35,000 nt of DNA from Solibacillus cecembensis (lineage in GTDB: Bacteria > Bacillota > Bacilli > Bacillales_A > Planococcaceae). The stretch spans positions 32,164 through 67,163 of the forward strand of contig NZ_LMBZ01000021.1 in NCBI RefSeq assembly GCF_001439635.1. The letters run 5' to 3'. Position numbers and translations under genes: made by a program. The notes below the pieces were generated by a model, which had not been told where the DNA came from, ran no database searches, and worked only from the letters and a program-made list of their open reading frames with translations. Positions 8,682 through 15,791 of the stretch are shown here, in pieces; position 1 is the stretch's first letter, and every line of letters starts with the position of its first letter.

Positions 8682-9944
8682 TTAATTAATAATATGCTTC
8701 GTATGAAAAAACTCATTGATTAAGTGAGGTGCTTGCGGGAAACCAAGTCCTAATTGCCAAACCCCAACGCCTCTAAGCTGATAATCAACTGTTAACTGTA
8801 ATTTTATTGCACGTGCCTGGGCATCTTCAAACCAAACAATGTGTCGGATCCCATTTTCGTCCCAGTATGTAAAGAATGGTTGTTCATATTCATATGAATA
8901 TTGAATGGGGACTTGATACCTTAAGGCAAGTTGTATTGCACCAGAAACTGAAATAGCTCTCCCACTTACCGCGTTTCCGTTGTCCATCGTCCATTCATAC
9001 CCGTAATTTGGTAACCCGAGCATAATTTTATTTCGATTCATGTGTTGCAGCGCAAATTCAATGGCGCTTCGTACTTCATTAATCGGAGCAACAGGGCCAG
9101 GCTCAGAATTTGGAACATGCCAGTCATAGGCCATAATAAATATAAAATCGACAACGGATCCAATTCCCCCGAAGTCATATCCTTTTAACCACGGTATATC
9201 TTCACTTGTTTTAGCTGGAACTGCAGCGGAGACCGAATAACCTTCAGGTTTTAAACGTTCGCTCAACAATTTTAAAAAACCAGTATATAAGTCTCTTTCG
9301 TCTTCTCGTACTCTTTCAAAATCAACATTAACTCCAGCATAATTTTTGGTTGTTACAAGAGCATATATATTGTCTATAAGAAGGTTTCGTTGTTCAGGAA
9401 AAGTTAATACTTGGCGTGTAACTTCTGGACTAAATCCTTCCGGTGTTAAATTAGTGATGGTAGCCACAGGTGCCACATTGTAATCTCGTGCAGTTTGAAT
9501 CGCAAACTCGTCATTAAGTGTGCTGAGTGTTCCTCCCTCGAGAATATGGTATTCAAACATGGCAATATACGTATTGGTTGCTGCAAAAGTACTGATAATT
9601 AATTGGTCCTGATCAGGAGTGGTAGGATACATGTAACTTAAATTTTCTACGGGATATTTAGGACGTGGCGGTAAATATAGAGTCATTCCAATCATTAGAA
9701 CATCTGACCTGAGACCGTTATATAACCGTATAATCTCAATTGGAACGAAACTCATTCGAGAAATGTAATATAAGGAATCGCCAGGCTGGACAATATACAT
9801 ATTTGTTGGAATAAGCAAATCCTGTCCAGGTACTAAGCTATCTGTTGTTAATTCGTTCGTGATGCGGATACTATCCATATTAACTTGAAATTTTGACGCA
9901 ATGGAGTATAAGCTATCTCCCATTTGAACCACATAAATAAACAT
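8682..9944 (-). CDS. LysM-GH18 spore cortex-lytic enzyme (SleL/YaaH-like)
   Basis: A 420-residue protein with two LysM peptidoglycan-binding repeats (about 2-47 and 48-92, each with a GDSLYxI core) followed by a glycoside hydrolase family 18 barrel (about 110-410). The catalytic strand GVNVDFE at about 204-210 supplies Asp208 and Glu210. SleL/YaaH proteins are N-acetylglucosaminidases that degrade cortex fragments during germination and are packed into spores. There is no signal peptide, as expected for mother-cell products deposited on the forespore. The start follows AGAGGT. A consensus sigma-E promoter lies upstream, which matches known mother-cell expression of yaaH in B. subtilis. It could equally be a paralogue such as YdhD, so no gene symbol is given. 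Confidence 0.88.
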   Translation of the reverse strand: MFIYVVQMGDSLYSIASKFQVNMDSIRITNELTTDSLVPGQDLLIPTNMYIVQPGDSLYYISRMSFVPIEIIRLYNGLRSDVLMIGMTLYLPPRPKYPVENLSYMYPTTPDQDQLIISTFAATNTYIAMFEYHILEGGTLSTLNDEFAIQTARDYNVAPVATITNLTPEGFSPEVTRQVLTFPEQRNLLIDNIYALVTTKNYAGVNVDFERVREDERDLYTGFLKLLSERLKPEGYSVSAAVPAKTSEDIPWLKGYDFGGIGSVVDFIFIMAYDWHVPNSEPGPVAPINEVRSAIEFALQHMNRNKIMLGLPNYGYEWTMDNGNAVSGRAISVSGAIQLALRYQVPIQYSYEYEQPFFTYWDENGIRHIVWFEDAQARAIKLQLTVDYQLRGVGVWQLGLGFPQAPHLINEFFHTKHIIN

Positions 9945-9976
9945 AGTAAGACCTCTTTTCTCAATAATAATTATTC

Positions 9977-10003
9977 AATGTATGTAATCGGTTTACGGAG
10001 TAT
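9977..10003 (-). promoter_or_regulatory. Sigma-E-type promoter for the GH18 gene
   Basis: On the minus strand ATA (10003-10001) is followed by exactly 16 bases and then CATACATT (9984-9977). The sigma-E consensus of Bacillus is ATA-N16/18-CATACANT. It lies 33 bases upstream of the start codon. Confidence 0.7.
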
Positions 10004-10195
10004 AATCGATTAAGCATTTAAAATATATTTTGATGCGTGTTGCTGAGAAGTTCCTAGCTGGACACGCGCCCATTTAGTAAAGTTTTTAGACGTAACAAAG
10101 CAAGAGGCAAAAAACGGCTGACTTGAGAAGTAGAAACGGTGGGACTTTTACACAATGATTATTTTACCTATAAAATTTCATTAGGAGGAGACAAA

Positions 10196-10657
10196 TTGAT
10201 TACATTAAAACAGATGAGTGGGCAAGAGTTTCAGCACTATATTAGCTATGCGATAGAAGATTATGCGAAAGAGAAGGTCGATGCTGGCAATTGGCGTGAA
10301 GAGGAAGCGATGCGATTGTCAAAGGACTCTTTTGAAAAACTGTTACCAAACGATGAGAGAACGGAAAATCATCAGTTATTTTCTGTTTTTCAACACGAGA
10401 TTCTAGTTGGGATGATTTGGATTTCACAACCGCCTACCAATCCGGAAGAAGGTTTTATTTATGACTTCCTCATTTTTGAGCAATTCCAAGGTTTAGGATA
10501 TGGAAAATCAGCAATGAAAGAAATCGAAGTGATTGCGAAAGGTTTAGGGATGAAAAAAATCGGACTCCATGTATTCGGTCATAACAAAGTAGCGCGCGGA
10601 TTGTATGAAAAGCTTGGCTATGAAATAACGAATATCTCAATGGCTAAAACGATTTGA
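10196..10657 (+). CDS. GNAT-family N-acetyltransferase
   Basis: A 153-residue acetyltransferase using acetyl-CoA; substrate unknown. The core has a beta4 strand at GFIYDFLIFEQF, the pyrophosphate-binding loop QGLGYGKSAM (Q/R-x-x-G-x-G), and a C-terminal KIGLHVFGHNKVARGLYEKLGYE motif typical of the fold. The TTG at 10196 is chosen as start because a perfect AGGAGGAG (10183-10190) sits just upstream and the product then begins ITLKQMSG. An in-frame GTG at 10139 has no ribosome binding site. It is followed 39 bases later by the NTF2-like gene and may be co-transcribed. Confidence 0.85.
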   Translation: MITLKQMSGQEFQHYISYAIEDYAKEKVDAGNWREEEAMRLSKDSFEKLLPNDERTENHQLFSVFQHEILVGMIWISQPPTNPEEGFIYDFLIFEQFQGLGYGKSAMKEIEVIAKGLGMKKIGLHVFGHNKVARGLYEKLGYEITNISMAKTI

Positions 10658-10696
10658 TTATGCTAGTGAATAGTTGAAATTAAAGGTGCGGATCTA

Positions 10697-11062
10697 ATGA
10701 ATAAAAATTTGAAGGAACATTTAAAGCAATTAGAGGAAAGTCACATTGGGCTTGAAGTACGGAATAGTAATGAAAAGCTAGATGAAATACTGGCAGACGA
10801 ATTCTTTGAAATTGGGAGTTCGGGTTATTTCTACAATAAGCAAGATTGCCTTGAAACAGGCATTGTGATGACGGACATGTCACTACATAACTATGAAATT
10901 TATCCACTAGCACCAGATGTCGTTTTAGCTACGTATTTTATTGTCGACAAGACGAGAAATCGGAATACGTTAAGAAGTTCTATTTGGAAACGTATTGATG
11001 AAAGATGGCAATTATATTTCCATCAAGGGACAATATCGCCATTGCAATTAAGCGAAGTGTAG
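10697..11062 (+). CDS. NTF2-like (DUF4440-type) protein
   Basis: A 121-residue protein with the cone-shaped NTF2-like fold pattern: an N-terminal helix pair (LKEHLKQLEESH..., LDEILADEFFEIGSSG), then strands including YEIYPLAPDVVLATYFIVDK and SSIWKRIDERWQLYFHQGT. It fits DUF4440/nuclear transport factor 2 family proteins, small ligand-binding or enzyme-like proteins without a general function. AAAGGTG precedes the ATG. It lies 39 bases behind the GNAT gene on the same strand and ends at a clear terminator. Confidence 0.75.
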   Translation: MNKNLKEHLKQLEESHIGLEVRNSNEKLDEILADEFFEIGSSGYFYNKQDCLETGIVMTDMSLHNYEIYPLAPDVVLATYFIVDKTRNRNTLRSSIWKRIDERWQLYFHQGTISPLQLSEV

Positions 11063-11087
11063 AAAAACACGAAATAATTTATAACGA

Positions 11088-11119
11088 AAAAAGCCATTTC
11101 TCCGTGAAGTGGCTTTTTT
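11088..11119 (+). terminator. Terminator after the NTF2-like gene
   Basis: AAAAAGCCATTTC pairs with GAAGTGGCTTTTT (one G-T wobble) around a 5-base loop, ending in six T. Confidence 0.88.
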
Positions 11120-11140
11120 CATGTTTCGTTGAATGCAATT

Positions 11141-11701
11141 TTACTGGAAAGGTGGATAGTAAATTGTCATACTTAAGCGCGTTAATGTGTTGCTAGTATT
11201 CGTATAACTATGTGGTTTATCCGCCTTGAATCGGATGGAATCGCCACTCTTTATTGTATAGTGACCGTCATCGACATGAATTGTTAGTGCGCCGTCAAAC
11301 ACTGTAATAAATTCCTCCGTCCCTTCACGGTGACCTTCAGCCTGCAAATGTCCGTCTTTGTCTATTTCAACAGTATATACTTCAAAGCGTCGATCATCTT
11401 GGAACGGAAAGGCAGGGTAGACGCGGTATTTTCCACTGTCTTCACATAAAACTTGAATCTCATTTCTTAAAACAACCGTCGTATCAGGCTGTGGATTGTT
11501 GATGAGGGCTGTAAAAGAAATTTTTAAGCCGTTCGCTATTTTCCAAATCGTTGTTAGAGTTGGACTGGACTCACCTCGTTCAATTTGACCAATCATCGTT
11601 TTACTAACGCCACTTAATTGGGCCACTTTTTCTAAGCTTAGTTTTTCCTGCTCGCGAATGACTTTTAAATTTTTTGCAACGATTAGATGAATGTCTTCCA
11701 T
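11141..11701 (-). CDS. XRE-family regulator with cupin domain
   Basis: A 186-residue transcription factor. The N-terminal helix-turn-helix (about 10-64) has the XRE pattern LSLEKVAQLSGVSKTMIGQIERG, and the C-terminal half (about 106-182) is a cupin barrel with GHREGTEEFITVFDGALTI and a DSIRFKADKPHSY stretch. Regulators of this architecture (SutR/PuuR-like) bind a small metabolite in the cupin and often control an adjacent exporter or catabolic gene. It is divergent from a LysE-type exporter, and repeated motifs in the shared promoter region, one over its own -10 region, suggest autoregulation and control of the exporter; this is inference. The start follows GGAGGG. Confidence 0.9.
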   Translation of the reverse strand: MEDIHLIVAKNLKVIREQEKLSLEKVAQLSGVSKTMIGQIERGESSPTLTTIWKIANGLKISFTALINNPQPDTTVVLRNEIQVLCEDSGKYRVYPAFPFQDDRRFEVYTVEIDKDGHLQAEGHREGTEEFITVFDGALTIHVDDGHYTIKSGDSIRFKADKPHSYTNTSNTLTRLSMTIYYPPFQ

Positions 11702-11719
11702 ATATGAATCCCTCCACTA

Positions 11720-11790
11720 TGTACAATATAACGACCTATATGTATAATAAAACGTATGACGTTATATTGATTATTTTGTACATTATAACA
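11720..11790. promoter_or_regulatory. Candidate operator region, XRE regulator / LysE exporter
   Basis: Three related motifs lie between the divergent genes: TGTACAATATAACG (11720-11733), its partial inverse CGTTATATTG (11760-11769) and TGTACATTATAAC (11777-11789, one mismatch to the first). CAATATAACG and CGTTATATTG form a 10-bp inverted repeat with a 26-base spacer. The first copy overlaps a TATATT -10-like box read towards the regulator. Confidence 0.55.
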
Positions 11791-11815
11791 TACGCCATTT
11801 AATGAGGGGGAGCAG

Positions 11816-12403
11816 ATGATGCCTGTATTTTCATTTTTGTTATTTGTCATCATTTCTAGTTTTACGCCAGGACCAAACAATATTATGGCGATGGCATTTG
11901 CGAACAAGTATGGATTAAAGAAAACCGTGTCCTTTTGTTTAGGTGTTGGTGTCGGTTTTTTTGCGATTACTTTATTATGTAGTGTTTTTAATATCGTACT
12001 GACAAATGTTATGCCGAAAATCGAATTCCTATTGACGCTTTTGGGTGTCGGTTACATGCTGTATTTAGCATATAAAATTTTGACGAGTAAGGAGGGAGAT
12101 GACAGTACAGCCAAGGAGCATAAAAACTTTTTTGTTATCGCGATTTTGCTGCAATTTGTTAATCCAAAAGGAATTTTGTTTGGGATTACTGTCGTCGCAA
12201 CGTTCATTCTTCCTTATTATGATTCTTATTTTAGCTATCTGCTATTTTCAGTATTTTTAGGAATAGTCGGTGTTATGAGCACATTTAGCTGGAGTCTTTT
12301 TGGTTCCGTTTTCCAAAGTTTATTATCGCAATATCGACAGCCGTTTAATATCGTAATGGCGGGGTTATTAGTATATAGTGCATTTTCGATACTTATGAAT
12401 TGA
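11816..12403 (+). CDS. LysE/RhtB-family amino-acid exporter
   Basis: A 195-residue integral membrane protein with about six hydrophobic helices. The family signature SSFTPGPNNIMAMAFANKYG is at the N-terminus, followed by GVGVGFFAITLL and the central VNPKGILFGITV loop typical of LysE/RhtB translocators. These export amino acids or related metabolites using the proton motive force. ATG occurs twice (11816 and 11819) behind GAGGGGG; either could be used. The neighbouring divergent XRE-cupin regulator probably controls it. Substrate not deducible. Confidence 0.9.
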   Translation: MMPVFSFLLFVIISSFTPGPNNIMAMAFANKYGLKKTVSFCLGVGVGFFAITLLCSVFNIVLTNVMPKIEFLLTLLGVGYMLYLAYKILTSKEGDDSTAKEHKNFFVIAILLQFVNPKGILFGITVVATFILPYYDSYFSYLLFSVFLGIVGVMSTFSWSLFGSVFQSLLSQYRQPFNIVMAGLLVYSAFSILMN

Positions 12404-12470
12404 ATGGATGGAGGCTAAATCAACGTGATTCAGTTTAATTAATTATTATATAAAAATGACAAACATTAAA

Positions 12471-12497
12471 AGGCATTCCATCATTGCATGAATGCCT
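12471..12497. terminator. Terminator between the LysE-type and DUF2935 genes
   Basis: AGGCATTC pairs with GAATGCCT around an 11-base loop, with T-rich flanks on both strands between convergent genes. Confidence 0.65.
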
Positions 12498-12557
12498 CTT
12501 TATTGGGTGTTAATATGAAATTAATTGAAATGATTTATTCCATTTGATTCATATAAT

Positions 12558-13349
12558 TTACGGCTTTAGGGAAGTAAGATGGTCTTCAAAAGCATCAATT
12601 ATATGAAGGAAATGATCGGCTTCTCGGTATACATGGTCTGCGAGAAGTGCAGGAATATTACTTTTTATGCGACAAGCTTCAATTAAATCGCGTGCCGTTT
12701 TTTTGAAGTCACGTAATGCCACAACAGATACGCGGTTTTGATCAAGAAATTGGTCTAAAAGTGAAGGAGTTTCGGATTGAGGACGCATATGATCTAAGTC
12801 TTGCGCTTGAAATAGTAGTTGGTCGAAATCATTGCTGAACTCACGGGCTTGATCCACTAATTTTCGTTCGGAAGGATCCAATAAGTGACCGATGAACTTC
12901 GAATGATCAGCCATAATTTTTAGGAAAAACACATTTTCTTTAATAATGGCTTCAGGTAACGGGATTAATTTGCCTTCGTTTAATTCTTTTAATCGTTTCG
13001 CAAAATAATAGGCTTCACGACTTGTATGATCCACTAATAAAGGCATATTATTACTAACGATTTTACAGCTTAAAATTAATCCAAGTACTTTTCGTTTATA
13101 AGCCCAAATATAAACGGTCGCTTGATATACTTGAATGTTAAACTGTTTAATTACTTGAGGATCTGTTTGTTCGTTATATTGATTCGCCTGCTCTTGAATT
13201 TGTTCAAATACAGGGATAAAATATTTAGCTTCATTTATGAGTTCCGTTTGATCTGCGGTGAACCCAAGACTTAAAAAGAAAGCATGTTCCTTCATGATTC
13301 GAGACCAAAAACGTATTTCCTCCAATGATTGCGTAACAAATGTAGTAAT
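12558..13349 (-). CDS. Duplicated DUF2935 protein, apparent AUU start
   Basis: About 263 residues built from two copies of an all-helical DUF2935 unit. The first has EIRFWSRIMKEHAFF and LLVDHTSREAYYF; the second has ENVFFLKIMADHSKF and LLADHVYREADHF. The repeated E..H and DH..REA residues suggest ferritin- or hemerythrin-like metal binding, which is inference. Start: no ATG precedes the conserved FV-QSLEEIRFW start. AGGAGGT (13362-13356) lies 7 bases before an ATT codon at 13349, giving (M)TTFVTQSLEEIRFW, the length expected for homologues. An in-frame TTG at 13379 would translate the Shine-Dalgarno as Gly-Gly-Gly and has no site of its own. AUU initiation is therefore the best reading, unless the base is an error or mutation. 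Role unknown. Confidence 0.8.
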   Translation of the reverse strand: MTTFVTQSLEEIRFWSRIMKEHAFFLSLGFTADQTELINEAKYFIPVFEQIQEQANQYNEQTDPQVIKQFNIQVYQATVYIWAYKRKVLGLILSCKIVSNNMPLLVDHTSREAYYFAKRLKELNEGKLIPLPEAIIKENVFFLKIMADHSKFIGHLLDPSERKLVDQAREFSNDFDQLLFQAQDLDHMRPQSETPSLLDQFLDQNRVSVVALRDFKKTARDLIEACRIKSNIPALLADHVYREADHFLHIIDAFEDHLTSLKP

Positions 13350-13461
13350 TCCTATACCTCCTCCAATACTATTTATCAATGCCTAATGTATTCGAGGAAT
13401 ATTGAATTCATGCTCTAATAAAACTGATTGTTTGCTCGGAAAGGGACGGTTGGTTGTCCCA

Positions 13462-13725
13462 TCATTTCATACGCAAACTAATAAAAATCAGGGTCACACC
13501 ACTAAGTAGACAAATCATTTTTGCAAATGATATTTTATCACTCAGCCCTGACAAGCCTATACCAGTCGTGATAATGAAAATGATAGGCCCGATTAGCGCA
13601 AGTGATGAATTCACAATAAACGCCTTTTCTAAATCATTTAATTTAAACATAATATATGCAGCAATAATATCTACGCTTCCCGAAAGGATACGCAATAATA
13701 CGATATATATAAGTGCTGTTTGCAT
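13462..13725 (-). CDS. yqhV: YqhV-family (DUF2619) membrane protein
   Basis: An 87-residue protein with three hydrophobic helices. The pattern LRILSGSVDIIAAYIMFKLNDLEKAFIVNSSLALIGPIIFI matches the YqhV family of sporulating Bacilli (LRxLSSxIEL-A..ML..NDxxKAxxVNS-LA..GP), with SYAK-type SFAKMICLLSGV near the C-terminus. In B. subtilis yqhV sits beside the spoIIIA operon; here it is separate, next to riboflavin genes. The start follows AAAGGTGG. Function unknown; an association with sporulation is only by phylogeny. Confidence 0.8.
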   Translation of the reverse strand: MQTALIYIVLLRILSGSVDIIAAYIMFKLNDLEKAFIVNSSLALIGPIIFIITTGIGLSGLSDKISFAKMICLLSGVTLIFISLRMK

Positions 13726-13869
13726 TGATCAACCACCTTTGTCTTCTTAAATTCATGTTTAGTCAAATGTATGCTTGGCTATTTTCAATTATTAAAGGAA
13801 ATCGAGTGGGGGGGATTTTGATCTCATCATTTTTCATGAGCAAAAAATAAAACGGGTTCAAAACTTATT

Positions 13870-13898
13870 TTGCATTGATAAAAATAGTTTGCTATAAT
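13870..13898 (+). promoter_or_regulatory. Sigma-A promoter of the riboflavin operon
   Basis: TTGCAT (13870-13875), a 17-base spacer and a perfect TATAAT (13893-13898). Transcription would begin near 13905, just before the first FMN aptamer. No comparable promoter was seen between the two aptamers. Confidence 0.8.
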
Positions 13899-13916
13899 GG
13901 GCGTCATAGTTGAATA

Positions 13917-14039
13917 GTCCTTCGGGGTCGGGTGAAAGTCCCAATCGGCGGTGATGAAGAAATTCTAAGCCCGCGAGCCTTTTTGGCAGGATTTGGTGTG
14001 ATTCCAAAGCCGACAGTATAGTCTGGATGAGAGAAGGAT
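13917..14039 (+). ncRNA. FMN riboswitch (RFN element), copy 1
   Basis: A complete RFN aptamer. P1 is formed by CCTTC (13919) and GAAGG (14033-14037). Conserved elements include GGGTCGGGTGAAAGTCCC, AATCGGCGGTGAT, AGCCCGCGAGCC, GGCAGGATTTGGTG, CCAAAGCCGACAGT and ATAGTCTGGATG. It binds flavin mononucleotide and represses riboflavin genes. It is followed by a structured 90-base stretch and a terminator at 14128-14158, so it can act as a transcriptional switch on its own. Confidence 0.95.
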
Positions 14040-14127
14040 GGATTAGGCGTTTTATGAACCCTTTGTGTAATTTTACCGTTTACACCGAGGCTTATTTCGT
14101 GATGCCTAAATGAGAATTTTCTAATCA

Positions 14128-14158
14128 CCCCGTAGAGCACCTTCTATGTGGTTTTTTT
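14128..14158 (+). terminator. Riboswitch 1 terminator
   Basis: CCCCGTAGA (14128-14136) pairs with TCTATGTGG (14143-14151), with one mismatch and one wobble, followed by seven T. It lies about 90 bases after aptamer 1 and before aptamer 2. Confidence 0.75.
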
Positions 14159-14192
14159 GTTTTTCAAAGAAACCTGTACAATTTCATATGTA

Positions 14193-14317
14193 TTTCCTTC
14201 GGGGTCGGGTGAAAATCCCAATCGGCGGTGATGAAGAAATTCTAAGCCCGCGAGCCTTTTTGGCAGGATTTGGTGTAATTCCAAAGCCGACAGTATAGTC
14301 TGGATGGGAGAAGGAAA
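14193..14317 (+). ncRNA. FMN riboswitch (RFN element), copy 2
   Basis: A second complete RFN aptamer with an 8-bp P1 (TTTCCTTC with GAAGGAAA). Over the 119 bases from CCTTC to GAAGG it differs from copy 1 at only three positions, while the flanks differ. It is followed by its own terminator at 14393-14420 and then ribE. The near identity implies a recent tandem duplication or a gene conversion event. Confidence 0.95.
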
Positions 14318-14392
14318 TAAAAATGGTCGACTTTTTTCAAAAATAGATGAAAATAAGTTTATTTGACGACGCCATTTTTATAACTCTCATTA

Positions 14393-14420
14393 AAACTCCG
14401 AGCGATTAGCGGGGTTTTTT
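14393..14420 (+). terminator. Riboswitch 2 terminator, upstream of ribE
   Basis: AAACTCCG (14393-14400) pairs with CGGGGTTT (14410-14417), one wobble, and ends in a run of six T. It is 27 bases before the ribE start. Confidence 0.85.
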
Positions 14421-14446
14421 CTATTTTATAGGATGAGGTGAGAATG

Positions 14447-15082
14447 ATGTTTACAGGAATTATCGAGGAGTTAGGAACGATTCACCAGATGAAATCAACT
14501 CCTCAAGCAATGGTATTATCCATTCAAGCGAAAAAAGTGTTAGAAGATGTAAAACTTGGAGACAGTATCGCGGTAAATGGTGTTTGTCTAACGGTGACCA
14601 ATTTTACAAGTAATGCATTTACGGTAGATGTTATGCCGGAAACGGTGAAAGCATCGAGCATTCAACAATTGCAAAGCGGCTCAATGGTTAATTTGGAGCG
14701 TGCGATGGCTGCAAACGGTCGCTTTGGCGGACATTTCGTTTCAGGGCATATTGATGGTGTTGCTAAAATCCTTCAAAAGCGCCAAGTGGCCAATGCAGTC
14801 TATATTGACTTGGCTGTACCGGAAGAACTGTTAAAAAACTGCTTAGTAAAAGGCTCCATTACACTAGATGGTACGAGTTTAACGATTTTTAATGTCACAT
14901 CGTCTTCATTAACCGTTTCATTAATTCCACATACGTACAAAGAAACGGTACTTGGTATGAAAAAAGTAGGGGATCTCGTCAATGTTGAAACCGATTTAAT
15001 AGGCAAATATATTTTGCAGCATTTAACGAATAATCAGTCCAACAATCTTTCAATGGATTTTTTACAACAACATGGATTTTAA
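14447..15082 (+). CDS. ribE: Riboflavin synthase alpha subunit
   Basis: Dismutates two 6,7-dimethyl-8-ribityllumazine molecules to riboflavin plus the pyrimidinedione. The 211-residue protein shows the two lumazine-binding repeats: MFTGIIEELG... with GDSIAVNGVCLTV and FTVDVMPET (repeat 1, about 1-95), then GGHFVSGHIDGVA with KGSITLDGTSLTI and VSLIPHTYKETVLG (repeat 2, about 96-190). The start at 14447 gives the canonical MFTGII N-terminus with GAGGTG 6 bases upstream; an in-frame GTG at 14438 overlaps that site. It is first in ribE-ribB-ribH and is controlled by two FMN riboswitches. ribD, usually first in this operon in Bacilli, is absent. Confidence 0.96.
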   Translation: MFTGIIEELGTIHQMKSTPQAMVLSIQAKKVLEDVKLGDSIAVNGVCLTVTNFTSNAFTVDVMPETVKASSIQQLQSGSMVNLERAMAANGRFGGHFVSGHIDGVAKILQKRQVANAVYIDLAVPEELLKNCLVKGSITLDGTSLTIFNVTSSSLTVSLIPHTYKETVLGMKKVGDLVNVETDLIGKYILQHLTNNQSNNLSMDFLQQHGF

Positions 15083-15095
15083 GGGGAGAACTGAA

Positions 15096-15710
15096 ATGTT
15101 TCATGCAATTGAGGAAGCGCTAGAGGCGTTAAAAGCAGGGGAAGTCATTATTGTGGTGGATGATGAAAACCGCGAAAACGAAGGAGATTTTTTAGTATTA
15201 GGTGAACATGCGACACCGAAAAATATTAATTTTATGGCAACATATGGGCGCGGTTTAATTTGTACACCGATTTCACAAAGCATTGCGGACAAGCTACAAC
15301 TAAGGCCAATGGTCCAAACGAATACCGATGTCCATCAAACAGCATTTACAGTAAGCATTGATTATAAAACAACAACAACCGGCATTAGTGCGTTTGAGCG
15401 CTCGGATACGATGTTGGCACTGCTAGATGAAAACGTTCAAGCAGAGGATTTTAGAAGTCCAGGGCACGTGTTTCCACTTCTTGCTAAAGACGGTGGCGTA
15501 TTAGAACGTAGAGGACATACGGAAGCAGCGGTCGATTTGGCGAAGCTATGTGGTTCCGCACAAGTAGGCGTGATTTGTGAAATTATGAATGAGGACGGCA
15601 CAATGGCGCGCGTACCGGATTTATGGGAAATCGCCAAAACATTTAACCTGAAATTTATAACAATTGATGCATTAGCATTGCATTTAAATAAAAATTACGT
15701 CCCGGCATAA
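15096..15710 (+). CDS. ribB: 3,4-dihydroxy-2-butanone-4-phosphate synthase
   Basis: Converts ribulose 5-phosphate to formate and L-3,4-dihydroxybutan-2-one 4-phosphate, the four-carbon precursor of lumazine. Residues seen: DDENRENEGDF (acidic loop), YGRGLICTPIS, TDVHQTAFTVSID, TGISAFERSDT, RSPGHVFPL and RRGHTEAAVDL. At 204 residues it ends right after the DHBP domain, whereas Bacillus RibBA carries a GTP cyclohydrolase II domain of about 190 residues. Only 75 bases separate the stop from ribH, so the second domain is not hidden here. The start at 15096 follows AAGGGGAG and lies 13 bases after ribE; an earlier in-frame ATG at 15072 lies inside ribE. Confidence 0.95.
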   Translation: MFHAIEEALEALKAGEVIIVVDDENRENEGDFLVLGEHATPKNINFMATYGRGLICTPISQSIADKLQLRPMVQTNTDVHQTAFTVSIDYKTTTTGISAFERSDTMLALLDENVQAEDFRSPGHVFPLLAKDGGVLERRGHTEAAVDLAKLCGSAQVGVICEIMNEDGTMARVPDLWEIAKTFNLKFITIDALALHLNKNYVPA

Positions 15711-15791
15711 TGGGGCAGATATTGATCATTTTATAGTTGGTATTTCAATTCCGACTAATCAAATAAAAAATATAGCATAGGGGATATGAAC

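Noticed and set aside
10020..10138. Riboswitch or T-box before the GNAT gene
   Set aside because: A GCGTGT/ACACGC hairpin is present, but no T-box sequence or known aptamer core and no terminator were found.
13454..13750. Plus-strand open frame of 98 codons
   Set aside because: It lies opposite the yqhV-like gene, which has a family match and a ribosome binding site; the plus frame has neither.
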